Shown here: positions 26,626 through 38,764 of the stretch, piece by piece | Layout of the letters: each line of letters opens with the position of its first letter | Position numbering within the stretch: the stretch's first letter is position 1 | Source: Saccharum officinarum | Lineage: Eukaryota > Streptophyta > Magnoliopsida > Poales > Poaceae | DNA: 64,000 nt | Assembly (NCBI GenBank): GCA_020631735.1 | Contig: CM036188.1 | Coordinates: 12,752,214-12,816,213, forward strand | Reading direction: 5' to 3' | Notes under the pieces: generated by a model | Database searches by the model: none | Told to the model about the DNA's origin: nothing | Seen by the model: only the letters and a program-made list of their open reading frames with translations | Program-made: the position numbers and the translations under genes

Positions 26626-27446
26626 GAGAGCTCGAGCATGCCTATGGCCACTGCTCGGGTGTAAGGTCCAAATGGCTAGAGGGGGGGTGAATAGCCTATT
26701 TAAAACTTTTACAAGAAATACTTAACCATAAGTTAGTACGAAAGGTGGCAAAGCAAAAGCACTAGCTCTAACTAATTAAGCAAGCCACCTACACAAGACT
26801 AGTACAAGGCTATCCACTAAACACAACAACAACTACAAGCTAGAAACAAGAAGTAATACGAGAGAAGAGTTTCGAGTGATTATACCGCCGTGTAGAGAAG
26901 AGAAATATCAATCAATCAATCATACAAGAGAAATCCTCGGGAAGAGAATGACACAAGAATTTATCCCGAGGTTCACTTGCTTCCCGGCAAGCTACTCCCT
27001 GTTGTGGCGATACACCCACTTGTCGGTTCGCGAGCTAATCGACTATCAAGAGTCGAGCCCTGGGCGGGTGCCGCACAACCGCACACAAGATGGGGATCCT
27101 CCAAGCCACGAGCTCCACTAGAGTATCCAATTTACGAACTCCCACCGGGAAGGATCAAGAACCCCTTACAACACTTGGTGAGGGCTCCAACAATCTCCAA
27201 TTGCGAGCTCAATCACCTCCGCTGCTCCAAGCCGTCTACCGTGTCAGGAAACACGGAAGAGTAACAAGAAATCCGCAGCAACTCGAAGATCAAGTGCCTC
27301 TAGAATGCAACTCTCAAGCAATGCACTTGAATCTCACTCAAGATGTGCAACTATGCAAAGAGATGAGTAGAGGGGTTGTTCTCTAGCTCAAAGGATGTCT
27401 CTAGATCTCAAAATGTGCAAGAGTTGCCCTCAAACCTCGAACATCC

Positions 27447-27456
27447 TCTATTTATA
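27447..27456 (-). promoter_or_regulatory. Copia LTR TATA box
   Basis: The minus strand reads ctataaatag. The other LTR has the same box at 35721-35730. It fixes the U3/R boundary and places the GC-rich motif array in U3. Confidence 0.65.
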
Positions 27457-27511
27457 GCGAAGGGGTACGCAGCTAGAGAATGAACAGTGCGCGTTAGAAG
27501 TTACCATTGCT

Positions 27512-27870
27512 TTGACCGGACGTGCTCTAACGTTTGACCGGACGCGCTGCTCCTGGCGTCCGGTCAGAGTCCAGTAAGCTCCTAGCATGACCGGACGTGT
27601 CCGATCGTACGTGACCGGACGCGCCGCGCGTCCGATCATCACTCCACTGCGCTCTGCCCCTCTGGACGTCTGACCGGACGCGCCGGTTCCGTGAGGGACT
27701 GGACGCGCCGGTCGCGTGCTCTTCTTCTATGCACTGGAGAACTGACCGGACGCGTTGGTCAGGCCAGACCAGCGTCCGGTCACAAACCCTCGCACCTGAC
27801 AACTGCTGAGAACTGACCGGACGAGTCCGGTCAAACCGCAACTGTGTCCGGTGCAGCGTCCGGTCACCTC
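27512..27870. promoter_or_regulatory. Array of GACCGGACG motifs in Copia U3 (3' LTR)
   Basis: At least seven forward copies of gaccggacg and three reverse copies (cgtccggtc), plus degenerate versions, occur within ~360 bases immediately upstream of the TATA box on the minus strand. Several are extended palindromes such as gaccggacgcgccggtt. Position and repetition suggest an enhancer-like array, but this is inference. Confidence 0.6.
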
Positions 27871-28519
27871 AGTGACCGTCGTTCGCCTCTGTTTCTTTTC
27901 CGACTTCTGGCGCAGTAGAAAATAGGCATTTCACTTCCCTAAAAAGCGCCGAATCCCGTCTCGCAAGCTCGGCGGGAGGGAGAGAGGAACCCAAACCCCT
28001 CTCTACCGCTCAAACTCCACCGCCTTCACAAAAGTGCTAACACGACCATGTGTACACCACCATGTGCATGTGTGTTAGCATTTCACAAACACTTTTCAAA
28101 GGCGTTATGTTAGCTCTTTACTAGATCCTAATGCATATGCTCAAGATATTGATCTAGTGGCACTTGATTCCTGAGCTAACCGCGATTGCCCCTCTTGATA
28201 GTCGGCTATGTATCATAAACCCGGTCAATCACTTCTCTACTCATCTGAGACCGGCAAAAGAAAAACTCTATGGTTATACCTTTGCCTTGCGCTCTTAGAT
28301 CCTTCTCCTCCACTTGATCATCATGTCCATCATATTATGTGCATCTCCACCATGATCATCATTTCATGTCCATGCACCATCTCTTTATGATCTTGTGGCC
28401 ACCACTCCTTACCACATACACCTTCATCACATGTGTTGCTTATGCCTAACTCAAAACACTTAACACATGGCATTAGCAACTTGGTGTCATTAATTACCAA
28501 AACTAAACTTGGGCTTTCA

Positions 28520-28533
28520 ATCTTCCCCTTTTT
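28520..28533 (-). promoter_or_regulatory. Copia polypurine tract
   Basis: The minus strand reads aaaaaggggaagat, directly followed by TGAAAGCC, the inferred LTR start. This matches the PPT style of SIRE-type elements. The exact LTR edge depends on this reading. Confidence 0.55.
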
Positions 28534-29598
28534 GGTAATTGATGACAACCATCACAAAGATATAAAATGAAATCAATTTTCAATTTCGATAGTGTTAGCT
28601 CCCCCTACATATGTGCTTCCATGAGTTTGGTTCAAATGTGCACATATGTATGGATTTGAATTTTGGGAGAGTTACTACTATCAAATTGATGCTAAGGTAT
28701 ATAGAATGGACCTTTGAAGCGTGATGCCAATCAGAGTTGCCTTTATATACCATCCTTAGCATTGATGTAGCTAGACACCACTTGTAATACATCACTTGTA
28801 AAGATCACAAACACTAAAGTACCCCGTGAGATCAACATTATAAGCAAAGGTGTCTAGATACCACTTGTAAAGCTACTCTTAACAAATCATCATTGAAGTT
28901 CTATTTCTAGCAATCACCATACAATCATGAATATGAATTTAAGCTTTGCAATGCAACAATTCATCATGTTAATGCACACACAAATGCAACAAATAATTCA
29001 TGAGCTTGCTCCCCCTACTTGTGTGCTCAATTTTAATTGATCCTTTTCCAAAGTCATTCTCTCCCTCTTACTATATCTTTCTCCCCCTTTGCAACTTAAT
29101 TTTTTTTTGTCTTTGCGACTTTTCTATCTTTGTGACTTTTCTCTCCCCCTTTGTCAACAATCATCAAAAAGGTGCTAATTTTAGTGAGAGATAAATCAAT
29201 CAATATGAGGGAGTCCAAATTATGGTTCAATCTAGATCACTTGCCTAGAATATGTAATTCGGTTTGATCCCAGCACAAGCTTCTTCACACCTCATAAAGT
29301 ATAAGGGTTATCTTAAGCATGTTGAATTACACATCATGAGCTCATTTTCTAGATTTAACACTATGTTTGTAAGCCCACAAACATGTCATATGCTACCACT
29401 AGATCAAACAAACATAGAAGCAATAGTGGTACCATATATACATCAAAATCATTTGATTTTCATGAATGAGCTTATTTGTCATGCAAATATGTCTATATGT
29501 TCTAACCATGTCCTTAGCAAAGTATGAATGATATGCCAAACAACTTTACCTTGCTATGTTGGAGGAGAGGCATGTCATATAAGAATGTGGGGGTGCAC
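28534..29598 (-). other. Copia internal region downstream of pol, no ORF
   Basis: About 1.05 kb between the pol stop and the LTR. Several minus-strand purine-rich tracts of the form gggggag occur (for example near 28605 and 29150). There is no env-like frame. Short plus-strand frames are chance. Confidence 0.6.
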
Positions 29599-32500
29599 TC
29601 ATTTCAAGTTGGAGAAGTCAAGTATGTTCAATTCATTCTTTAACTTGTAAAACCTTTTCTCATCAAGTGGCTTTATAAAGATGTCGGCTAGTTGATCTTC
29701 GGTGCCAATGCTCTCAATGCTAATATCACCCTTTTGTTGATGGTCTCTTATGAAGTGATACCTTATATCAATGTGCTTGGTTCTTGAATGTTGAACCGGA
29801 TTTTGTGTTATTTTGATAGCACTTTCATTGTCACAAAATAATGGCACATTCTTGAATTTAATTCCAAAGTCATTCAAAGTTGCCTTCATCCAAAGCAATT
29901 GTGCACAACAACTACCGGCACTAATGTATTCGGCCTCGGTGGTAGATAGTGCAACACTATTTTGTTTCTTTGATGACCATGAAACAAGAGACCTTCCTAG
30001 CAATTGACAAGTGCCACTTGTGCTCATTCTATCAATCTTGCAATCACCATAGTTAGAATCCGAATATCCAATCAACTCAAAATTAGACCCCTTTGGAAAC
30101 CATAATCCAACATCATGAGTGACCTTAAGATATCTCAATATCCTCTTGGTTGCTTTCAAGTGACTTTCTCTAGGTGAAACTTGATATCTTGCACACTTGC
30201 ACACACTAAACATCACATCCGGCCTAGAAGCGGTGACATAGAGCAAACTTCCAATCATGGACCGGTATTGCTTTTGATCTACCATGTTTCCACTAGCATC
30301 AACACCCAAATGATCATTTGTACCCATTGGTGTACTCATTGGTTTAGCATCTTGCAATCCAAACTTCTTGATCATGTCCTTGATGTACTTCCCTTGACTT
30401 ACAAAAGTGCCATTCTTCATTTGCTTGATTTGAAGTCCAAGGAAGTAACTAAGCTCTCCAATCATAGACATCTCAAACTCATTAGCCATCATATTTCCAA
30501 ACTCTTCACAAAAGTCTTGGTTAGTTGATCCAAAGATAATGTCATCCACATAGATTTGCAACACAAACAAGTCATTTCCAAGCTTCTTGGTGAAGAGAGT
30601 GGTGTCAATCTTTCCCATCTTGAACTCTTTAGAGAGGAGAAAGTCCCTCAACCTCTCATACCATGCTCTAGGTGCTTGCTTCAAACCATACAATGCCTTC
30701 TTTAGCTTGAATACATGGTCGGGCTTATTTTCATCTTCAAAGCCAGGAGGTTGCTCAACATAAACTTCTTCATTGATGTAGCCATTGAGAAATGCACTCT
30801 TGACATCCATTTGATAGAGCTTGATGTTGTGTGCATAAGCATATGCTAATAAGATTCTAATTGCCTCCAATCTTGCAATGGGTGCATATGTCTCTCCAAA
30901 GTCAAGACCCTCAACTTGAGTGTATCCTTGTGCTACTAATCTTGCTTTGTTCCTCACAACCATGCCATCTTGATCTTGCTTGTTTCTAAAGACCCACTTA
31001 GTACCAATCACATTGTAGTTCTTTGGCCTCTCAACTAGTTTCCAAACTTGATTTCTAGCAAAGTTGTTTAGTTCTTCATGCATGGCATTTACCCACTCGG
31101 AATCTTTCAATGCATCTTCAATCTTCTTTGGTTCGTCTAATGAGACAAATGAGTAATGCTCACAAAATGATGCTAATCTTGATCTAGTTTGAACCCCACT
31201 TTGAATTCCACCAATGATTTGGTCCAATGGATGATCTCTTGCAATGCTAGTAGGTTGGAGTATTGGGAGTTGATTGCTTTCACTTGTTTGATCTTGAACT
31301 TGAGCTTCATCATGAGTACCACTAGAGCTTGCTTGATTTGTATCAATTTGCACACTTTGGTTGATCACATGAATATCATCATCATCAACTTGCCTTGGCC
31401 TAACATCACCAATGTCCATGTTCTTCATTGCATTTGACAATTGATCTCCTCTCACATCATCAAGGTTTTGAGCTTTATTTTGAGACCCTTGGGTTTCATC
31501 AAACTCAACATCATAAACTTCTTCCAATGTGCCATTTGTGAGATTCCAAACTCTATATGCTTTGCTTATGGTAGAATAACCAAGTAAGAACCCTTCATCA
31601 CATTTCTTTTCAAATTTGCTCAATCTAGCGCCTTTCTTGAGAATATAGCATTTGCAACCAAACACTCTAAAGTATACAATGTTGGGCTTTCTTCCATTCA
31701 ATAGCTCATATGGTGTCTTCCCAAGCTTCCCATGGCAATAGAGACGGTTGCTATAATAGCAAGCCGTGTTGATAGCTTTACTCCAAAATGAATGACTCAC
31801 ATTGTATTCAATAAGCATTGATCTAGCCATATCAATCAAGGTTCTATTTTTCCTTTCAACTACACCATTGGATTAAGGAGTGTATGTTGGTGAGAATTGA
31901 TGTCCAATACTAAGATCATCACACAAATCTTCAATTCTTGTGTTCTTGAACTCACTACCATTGTCACTTCTAATCTTCTTGATGGTAGTCTCAAACTCAT
32001 TTTGCACCCTCTTGACAAAAGACTTGAATAGATCATAAACATCACTCTTGTCATAGAGAAAGAACACCCAAGTGTATCTAGTGTAGTCATCCACTATCAT
32101 AAAGTCATACTTGTTGCCACCAATGCTAGTGTATGTTATTGGCCCAAACAAGTCCATGTGCAATAGCTCAAATGCCTTTGATGTGCTCATTTCACTCTTA
32201 CTAGGATGTGTATTTCCAACTTGTTTGCCGGCTTGACAAGCACTACATGGTTTATCCTTTTCAAAAGTCACATCTTTCAAGCCTCTAACTAAGTCATGCC
32301 TTAAAAGTTTGTTCAATTGTTTCATCCCAACATGACCAAGCCTTCTATGCCATAACCAACCCATACTAGATTTACTAAGCAAGCATGATGTCAATTGTGT
32401 CTCACTATCATTGAAGTCAACCAAGTATAAGCTACCATGTCTAAATCCTTTGAATATCAAATTTGATCCATCAACACTTATGACTTCAACATCATCACTA

Positions 32501-32751
32501 CCAAATATGCACTTGAAGCCAAGATCATAAAGTTGTGCCACCGATAAAAGATTGAAATCCAAGCTCTCAACTAGCAACACATTAGATATGCTCATGTCAT
32601 TTGAGATAGCAATTTTACCAAGCCCCTTGACATTGCCTTTCTTGTTGTTGCCGAAAGTGATAGCATCAAAACCACTATTTTGACTTGTATCAATTGATTT
32701 GAACATACAAGAATATCCGGTCATATGTTGAGTGCACCCACTATCAAGCAC
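29599..32751 (-). pseudogene. Copia pol (protease, integrase, RT, RNase H) with one in-frame stop
   Basis: One minus-strand frame is split only by a TAA at about 31873 (expected CAA in TPQSNGVVER). The upstream part (292 aa) opens at the protease motif MLDSGCTQHMTG. It continues with the GAG-pre-integrase zinc region (WHRRLGHVG, CSACQAGKQ) and integrase core (HMDLFGPI, IRSDNGSEF). The downstream part (746 aa) carries the integrase C-terminal region (FWSKAINTACYYSNR, FGCKCYILKKG). It goes on to RT (KWVFRNKQDQDG, YQMDVKSAFLNG, YVDDIIFGSTN) and RNase H (GYSDSNYGDC, STTEAEYISA, TKHIDIRYHFIRDH), ending ADIFIKPLDEKRF. The catalytic motifs are intact, so a single C-to-T change separates this copy from an open pol. 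Confidence 0.9.
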
Positions 32752-32794
32752 CCAATGCCTTCCTCCGGCTTTGTAATTGACCTACAAGACAAGA

Positions 32795-34880
32795 TCAATT
32801 CCTTTTAGGTACCCAAACTTGTTTGGGTCCTCTAAGGTTAGTGATCAAGTTCTTTGGTATCCAAATGGCTTTCTTATTTGAGCCCATCCATGGGGCACCA
32901 ATGAACTTAGCATGAACACCATTTGTACCCTTGGTAAGTATATAGAAAGAATCAAACTTAATTGAGGATACATTAGCATTGGATTTCTTGTTCATGCAAT
33001 GTCGCTCTATGTGACCAACTTGCTTGCAACTTTTGCAATAACTACCATTGTTATTCACAAAACGAGTCTTGTGAGGAGCAAAAGCGGCCTTGCCTTTCTT
33101 GAGGTTATAGCCCAATCCCTCCTTGTAGAGAGATACCCTTTGGCTATCTAAGCACATAAGCAAGCGGTCCTCACCACCATAAGCCTTAGCTAAGGTGTGA
33201 TTGAGCTCTTTTATCTCCTTCTTGAGATTTTCATTCTCAACTATTAGTGTGGAGTCACAAGTGAAACCGTCACTACTAGGAGAGGATGATGTAGATGAGA
33301 TACATGAAGGGTTAGTGGGAGCAATAACAATAGGCTTATGAAAAGATTCATCAATTATATCACATGATATGCCTATGTTACAAGTTTTAGCCTTCTCAAC
33401 ATTAGTTGGCATGTTTTCATATTTTTCAACTAGAGAGGAATGAGCTTCTTCAAGCTTAGTGTGAGACTTTTGAAGCTTCTTATGGTCTACCTTTAGACTC
33501 TCATAAGATGCTCTAAGCTCATCAAGTTCTTGCATAAGGTTTTTCTTTTCCTTAAGCAAGCCCTTGCACTCCTTTCTAGATTCTTTAAAATGTTGAGTGC
33601 AATCTTATAGCATAGTGATTAGTTCATCTTTAGTGAATTCTTCTTCATCACTATCACTATCACTAGCATTATCATGATCACTCTCATCGTCGGATGATAC
33701 CTTAGCGGCCTTAGCCATGAAGCACGATGGAGTGTCGAAGAGGGAGACTTTCTCTTGAATGGCAACGCTAGCATGTCCCTTCTTCTTGCTCTTGTTGTCA
33801 TCCTCATCATCACTTGAGGAGTCATCACTATCCCATGTAGCAACATGAGAATCATTCTTCCTTTTATGAGAGCTCTTATTCTTTTCTTGCTTCTTCTTTT
33901 GCTTCTTCCTCTCCTTCTTGATAGCATTTTCATCATCACTATCATAAGGACACTTTGCAATGAGATGGTCCTTGCATAGCATCTAAAACATCTCATAGTA
34001 TGCTCATTCTTCTTGGAAGAGTTCTTTCTCCTTCTTGCACGAAAGCCCATCTTCTTCATAAATTTCCCAAATTGCTTGACAAAAAGAGCCATCTTCTCAT
34101 CAATGTCATCACTATCATAAGAGCTTGAGTCTTCATCACTTGATGATTCAATCTTGGATTTGCCCTTGGATGTGGTGGCTTTGAATGCCACACTCTTCTT
34201 CTTTTCATCATCTTTCTTCTCATTTTCTTTCTTCTTCTTCTTGACCAACTCATCCTTCTCATCATCTTCTCTATATGAATCATCGGTCATTACTTCTTGA
34301 AATATTTGTTGAGGAGTTGAATCCTACAATGTAGTCCTCACTAGCACGGTGATCAATGTATCAAACCTCTTGGGTAAGCTTCTCAAAAACTTTATAGAGA
34401 ATTGGTTGTCCTTGACCTCCTCACCAAGTGCCTTGAGCTCATTGACAATGACTTGCAACCGATGAAATATTTCCGGTACACTCTCATCTTCTTGCATCTT
34501 GAAGCTAGAAAACTTTTCTGGCAATATATATGCTTTAGCGGTCTTTGTGCCTTCGGTGCCCTCAAAAGTTTCTTCTAGCTTGGCCTAAGCATCATGTGCA
34601 ACTTCTATGTTCTTCACTTGCTCAAATGTCTTGTCATCTAATGCCTCATGAAGAGCACTAATGGCAATGTCATTGCATTAGAGCTTCTTCTCTTCCACCG
34701 GTGTAGGTGCTTCCGGATTAGCAACCTTAAATTTTGTTTCGGTGACCTTTCACACTTTTCTATTGATTGACTTTAGGTGTGCGGTCATCTTAACCTTCCA
34801 ATATGCATAATTTATGCCATCAAAGTGAGGTGCCTTCTTGGTGTTATTGATGTGCAAGCTTAATTAAGCCATTTCTTTTT
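32795..34880 (-). pseudogene. Copia gag, several stops and frameshifts
   Basis: The N-terminal part (about 34880-34324) is readable as ...HFDGINYAYWKVKMTAHL... and then EKFSSFKMQEDESVPEIF, with at least three stops. The middle (34290-33605) is a Lys/Asp/Ser-rich linker. It includes a first zinc knuckle split by a frameshift (RCFRCYA in one frame, KDHLIAKCPYD in the next, near 33975). The C-terminal 254-aa piece (33559-32795) has a predicted coiled coil (LMQELDELRASYESLK...) and a second knuckle CKSCKQVGHIERHC. It ends WVPKRN, and pol follows in a different frame after a 43-base spacer. Not functional as it stands. Confidence 0.82.
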
Positions 34881-34917
34881 CACCGTAGGTTGTTAAGCCT
34901 CAAATAAACTGTGCCTC

Positions 34918-34930
34918 GGCTCCGATACCA
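34918..34930 (-). promoter_or_regulatory. Copia primer binding site
   Basis: The minus strand reads tggtatcggagcc two bases from the LTR end. It is a tRNA-iMet complement with one A-to-G change relative to tggtatcagagcc. Confidence 0.75.
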
Positions 34931-34932
34931 CT

Positions 34933-36853
34933 TGTAAGGTCCAAATGGCTAGAGGGGGGGTGAATAGCCCATTTAAAACTTCTACAAGAAATACTTAACC
35001 ATAAGTTAGTACGAAATGTGGCAAAGCAAAAGCACTAGCTCTAACTAATTAAGCAAGCCATCTGCACAAGACTAGTACAAGGCTATCCACTAAACACAAC
35101 AACAACTACAAGCTAGAAACAAGAAGTAATACGAGAGAAGAGTTTCGAGTGATTATACCGCCATGTAGAGAAGAGAAATACCAATCAATCAATCATACAA
35201 GAGAAATCCTCGGGAAGAGAATGACACAAGAATTTATCTCGAGGTTCACTTGCTTCCCGACAAGCTACTCCCCGTTGTGGCGATACACCCACTTGTCGGT
35301 TCGCGAGCTAATCGACTATCAAGAGTCGAGCCCTCAGCGGGCGCCGCACAACCGCACACAAGATGGGGATCCTCCAAGCCACGAGCTTCACTAGAGTATC
35401 CAATTTGCGAACTCCCACCGGGAAGGATCAAGAACCCCTTACAACACTTGGTGAGGGCTCCAACAATCTCCAATTGCGAGCTCAATCACCTCCGCTGCTC
35501 CAAGCCGTCTACCGTGTCAGGAAACACGGAAGAGTAACAAGAAATCCGCAGCAACTCGAAGATCAAGTGCCTCTAGAATACAACTCTCAAGCAATGCACT
35601 TGAATCTCACTCAAGATGTGCAACTATGCAAAGAGATGAGTGGAGGGGTTGTTCTCTAGCTCAAAGGATGTCTCTAGATCTCAAAATGTGCAAGAGTTGC
35701 CCTCAAACCTCGGACATCCTCTATTTATAGTGAAGGGGTACGCAGCTAGCTGTTACTAGACGACACAGTTCAAAACGTGCTGACCGGACGCACCGGTCAG
35801 GGTGACCGGACGCGTCTGGTCACTACAGGACAAGCGTGAACAGTGCGCGTCAGAAGTTACCGTTCCTATGACCGGACGCGCTGCTCCTGGCGTCCGGTCG
35901 GAGTCCAGTAAGCTCCTAGCACGACCGGACGCGTCCGATCGTACGTGACCGGACGCGCCGCGCGTCCGATCATCACTCCGCTGCGCTCTGCCCCTCTGGA
36001 CGTCTGACCGGACGCGCCGGTTCCGTGAGGGACCGGACGCGCCGGTCGCGCGCTCTTCTTCTACGCACTGGAGAGCTGACCGGACGCGCTGGTCAGGCCA
36101 GACCAGCGTCCGGTCACAAACCCTCACGCCTGACAACTGCTGAGAACTGACCGGACGCGTCCGGTCAAACCACAACCGCGTCCGGTGCAGCGTCCGGTCA
36201 CCTCAGTGACCGTCGTTCGTCTCCGTTTCTTTTCCGACTTCCAGCGTAGTAGAAAATAGACATTTCACTTCCCCAAAAAGCGTCGAATCCCGCCTCGCAA
36301 GCTCGGCGGGATGGAGAGAGGAACCCAAACCCCTCCCTACCGCTCAAACTCCACCGCCTTCACAAAAGTGCTAACACGACCATGTGTACACCACCATGTG
36401 CATGTGTGTTAGCATTTCATAAACACTTTTCAAAGGCGTTATGTTAGCTCTTTACTAGATTCTAATGCATATGCTCAAGATATTGATCTAGTGGCACTTG
36501 ATTCCCGAGCTAACCGTGATTGCCCCTCTTGATAGTCGGTTATGTATCATAAACCCGGTCAATCACTTCTCTACTCATCTGAGACCGGCAAAAGGAAAAC
36601 CCTATGGTTATACCTTTGCCTTGCGGTCTTAGATCCTTCTCCTCCACTTGATCATCATGTCCATCATATTATGTGCATCTCCACCATGATCATCATTTCA
36701 TGTCCATGCACCATCTCTTTGTGATCTTGTGGCTACCACTCCTTACCACATACACCTTCATCACATGTGTTGCTTATGCCTAACTCAAAACACTTAACAC
36801 ATGGCATTAGCAACTTGGTGTCATTAATTACCAAAACCAAACTTTGGCTTTCA
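34933..36853 (-). repeat. Copia 5' LTR
   Basis: It starts tgtaaggtcc and runs to ...tggctttca. Relative to the 3' LTR it has an extra block of about 75 bases at 35753-35833 containing two more gaccggacg motifs, and it lacks a ~24-base motif-containing block found in the other. Its motif array spans 35785-36205 with the TATA box at 35721-35730. The following 35 bases (36854-36888) are the same PPT-side sequence that lies inside the other LTR. Confidence 0.8.
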
Positions 36854-36888
36854 ATCTTTCCCTTTTTGGTAATTGATGACAACCATCA

Positions 36889-37424
36889 TCCCCTCCAAAC
36901 AGGGGCTCCTTCACCGCCAAGGAAGCCTCAAGAAGGTTCACCTAGGGAGGCCGCTCCGCAGCATACAGCTCCTGACAGTCAAGAGCCAGGCAGTGGAGGC
37001 GGCGTCAAGAGGCGGTTGCTGCTCCATTGACTCCTAATACGACAAGGTACTCATGCACCCTGGTGCACGTAGACCATAGAGTATAACCCAAACCGACTTG
37101 TACTCAAGTCCTCCATCAAATATAAGGAGAGGGCCGACCCCTGTAGAAGGGGGAGGAAGATCCCATAGGGGGCGATTCCCAAGCGAACAAGAGAGAATCC
37201 CAGCTAGACAAGGTTGGTTCCTTACTCGCTACGGATAGCATCGAACGTACGCCTGATTGGTCCAGAAAACGTACGCCTGACTGGGCCAGAATGGGCCTGC
37301 ACGGCCTGCTCAGAGAAGACCAGAGTGGAGTCAGATAAGTAGAGTGGGGAACGGAGTCTAATGAAAAACATAACACGAACTCTATCTACATGTTCTACAA
37401 GCCGATCCTCTGGTGAATCTTCTT
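36889..37424. other. Unassigned, LTR-like fragment
   Basis: No gene is visible. A plus-strand TATA-like caaatataaggag near 37117-37130 is followed by purine-rich, leader-like sequence reminiscent of a retrotransposon LTR, but no second copy or terminus was found. Confidence 0.3.
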
Positions 37425-38008
37425 CCTCCTTCCCATTCCAGTTTCCTCGCCGAACCACCGCCGCACCGAGCGTGGGTCTAACAGTCGCGGACGCCCAACG
37501 CAGCCACATGTTCTTCTCCGCCGAGTGCCGGTTCAGGCTGACGCCACCACTGCCCGCCGTTCGGTAACTGCCTGCACCCCTGCTTCGTGGAAGCCGCCTC
37601 GGCGGACCTTCTCTGTGGCTAAACAGCGGACGGTGTGGCTGCGGCGGCGTCGGCGATCGGGAGCGCAATCCGGGAGATGGCGCAGGGCGTGCTGCAGGAT
37701 GGCGCAGACGAGTGGTTGGGCAGGGTGCTGTCGGTGGATCGGTGCTTCCTGAGCGGCCCATGTCCGTCCGTGGGTGGGTCCCCCAGGCACGGCGTGTACG
37801 AAACCACGGGCTTCGGGTGGAGCGGCCGGCGAGGGTGGAGATGGTGTCGGTGGAGAAGACTCCCGGGACGGTAGCGCTGGCGGAGAGCCCGGAGGGATAT
37901 GGCGGGTGGCGGCATCGAGCTCGGGGTGGTGTTGCCACCGGGTTCCATGGACGCATTTGCTTCGTGCTTTGCCCATGCTCTCGGCGCCACTGTCTAATTG
38001 GCATTCCG
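37425..38008 (+). pseudogene. BAHD acyltransferase C-terminal half, malonyltransferase-like clade, frameshifted
   Basis: Pieces in three frames line up with a BAHD C-terminal half. They read MFFSAECRFRLTPPLPAV, then ...GNCLHPCFVEAASADLL. A GFGW motif follows (the family's DFGWG) near 37810, then RPARVEMVSVEKTPGTVALAES and finally GGIELGVVLPPGSMDAFASCF to a stop near 37998. At least three frameshifts separate them, and the HxxxD half is absent. The C-terminal wording resembles anthocyanin/phenolic-glucoside malonyltransferases (clade I), a different clade from the intact genes at 44786 and 52479. Its last ~100 coding bases recur at 48885-48988 as the start of the second segmental unit. Confidence 0.75.
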
Positions 38009-38242
38009 ATCCGAGGTGCAGCAGCCAGCAGCTGCCTTCTTCGACAACACGTACAAAACCGAAGATTCGATTGATCTTGAATCAGTATATATGTGCTTGA
38101 TAAATTGATTTACTTTTACTGTCTTGAGTGAGCTCGTTCTTTCAGTAGATGTGCTGCGGAAGTGCAGAGTCAAGCAACAAGCCAGTGGAATTGTTCCGAA
38201 ATCAATCAAGCATCATGATTTATGAAGAACAGAGGCGGAACT

Positions 38243-38265
38243 GGGGGGGGGGGGGGGGGGGGGGG
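38243..38265. repeat. Poly-G run, 23 bases
   Basis: A homopolymer immediately inside the hAT-like terminus. Its length is likely to be uncertain in any assembly. Confidence 0.9.
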
Positions 38266-38764
38266 CGAGATCAATCAAGCACCATGCGGGCAAAAATTTT
38301 TTAGAACCCCCCTCAACAGCGGCCCAGCCCACGGAAGCAGAAGGGTCTACTCACGTACAAAGACTCCTCCGTCGCGTGCGTCGCTTCCGTTTCTGACGTT
38401 CCAGTTTCCTCGCACAGCTCCTTGAGATCAGACATGAGACATTCAGACTGCAGTTCGAGATCGCCTGAATCCTGATCGTGGAGAGGAGAGGAGCTGGCGC
38501 TAGCAGTGAAGGAGCCGACGCCGCCGAGCACTAGCAGAGTAGCAGGCGTTCAGGCCAGCGCCGAGCCGCTGAGGGCGAGCAGTAGGCAGTAGGCAGTAGC
38601 AGGCAAAAGCAAAATTGGTAGGCAGTAGCAGCAGCGGCGAGCACTAGCAGGCTGCAGCTGCAGGCAGCACGCAAGCGCTGAGTGCCTGAACCCCTTTGCA
38701 AACAGCCACAAAGCAAGCATAATTCATATGATTGTGATTTCTATTTTTTAATCGCTAATTTGCA

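Larger units (their letters stand above)
26660..28519 (-). repeat. Copia 3' LTR
   Basis: It begins (plus strand) tgtaaggtcc and probably ends ...gggctttca, so on the minus strand the LTR starts TGAAAGCCC right after a PPT-like aaaaaggggaagat (28520-28533). Similarity to the other LTR region actually extends to 28554. A TATA box (ctataaatag, minus) lies at 27447-27456. Upstream of it is the motif array listed separately. Confidence 0.8.
26660..36888 (-). mobile_element. Ty1/Copia retrotransposon, SIRE/Maximus-like, decayed
   Basis: Two ~1.9-kb LTRs enclose a minus-strand gag-pol remnant in Copia order (gag, protease, integrase, RT, RNase H). The LTR end (minus) is ...CCTTACA, and a PBS lies two bases inside the right LTR. 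Lineage is inferred from gag style (double zinc knuckle region, Asp/Lys/Ser-rich linker) and from the ~1.9-kb LTRs. About 1 kb between pol and the 3' LTR has no env-like frame. No target-site duplication was found, and PPT-like sequence continues outside the right LTR (see findings). Confidence 0.88.

Noticed and set aside
27090..27386. 95-98-aa plus-strand frames repeated at 35363-35659
   Set aside because: They lie in the Copia LTR (R/U5 region), antisense to element transcription, and recur only because LTRs are copies.
37222..38004. 260-aa minus-strand frame
   Set aside because: Antisense to the BAHD pseudogene, Arg/Pro/Ser-rich by composition and without a domain.
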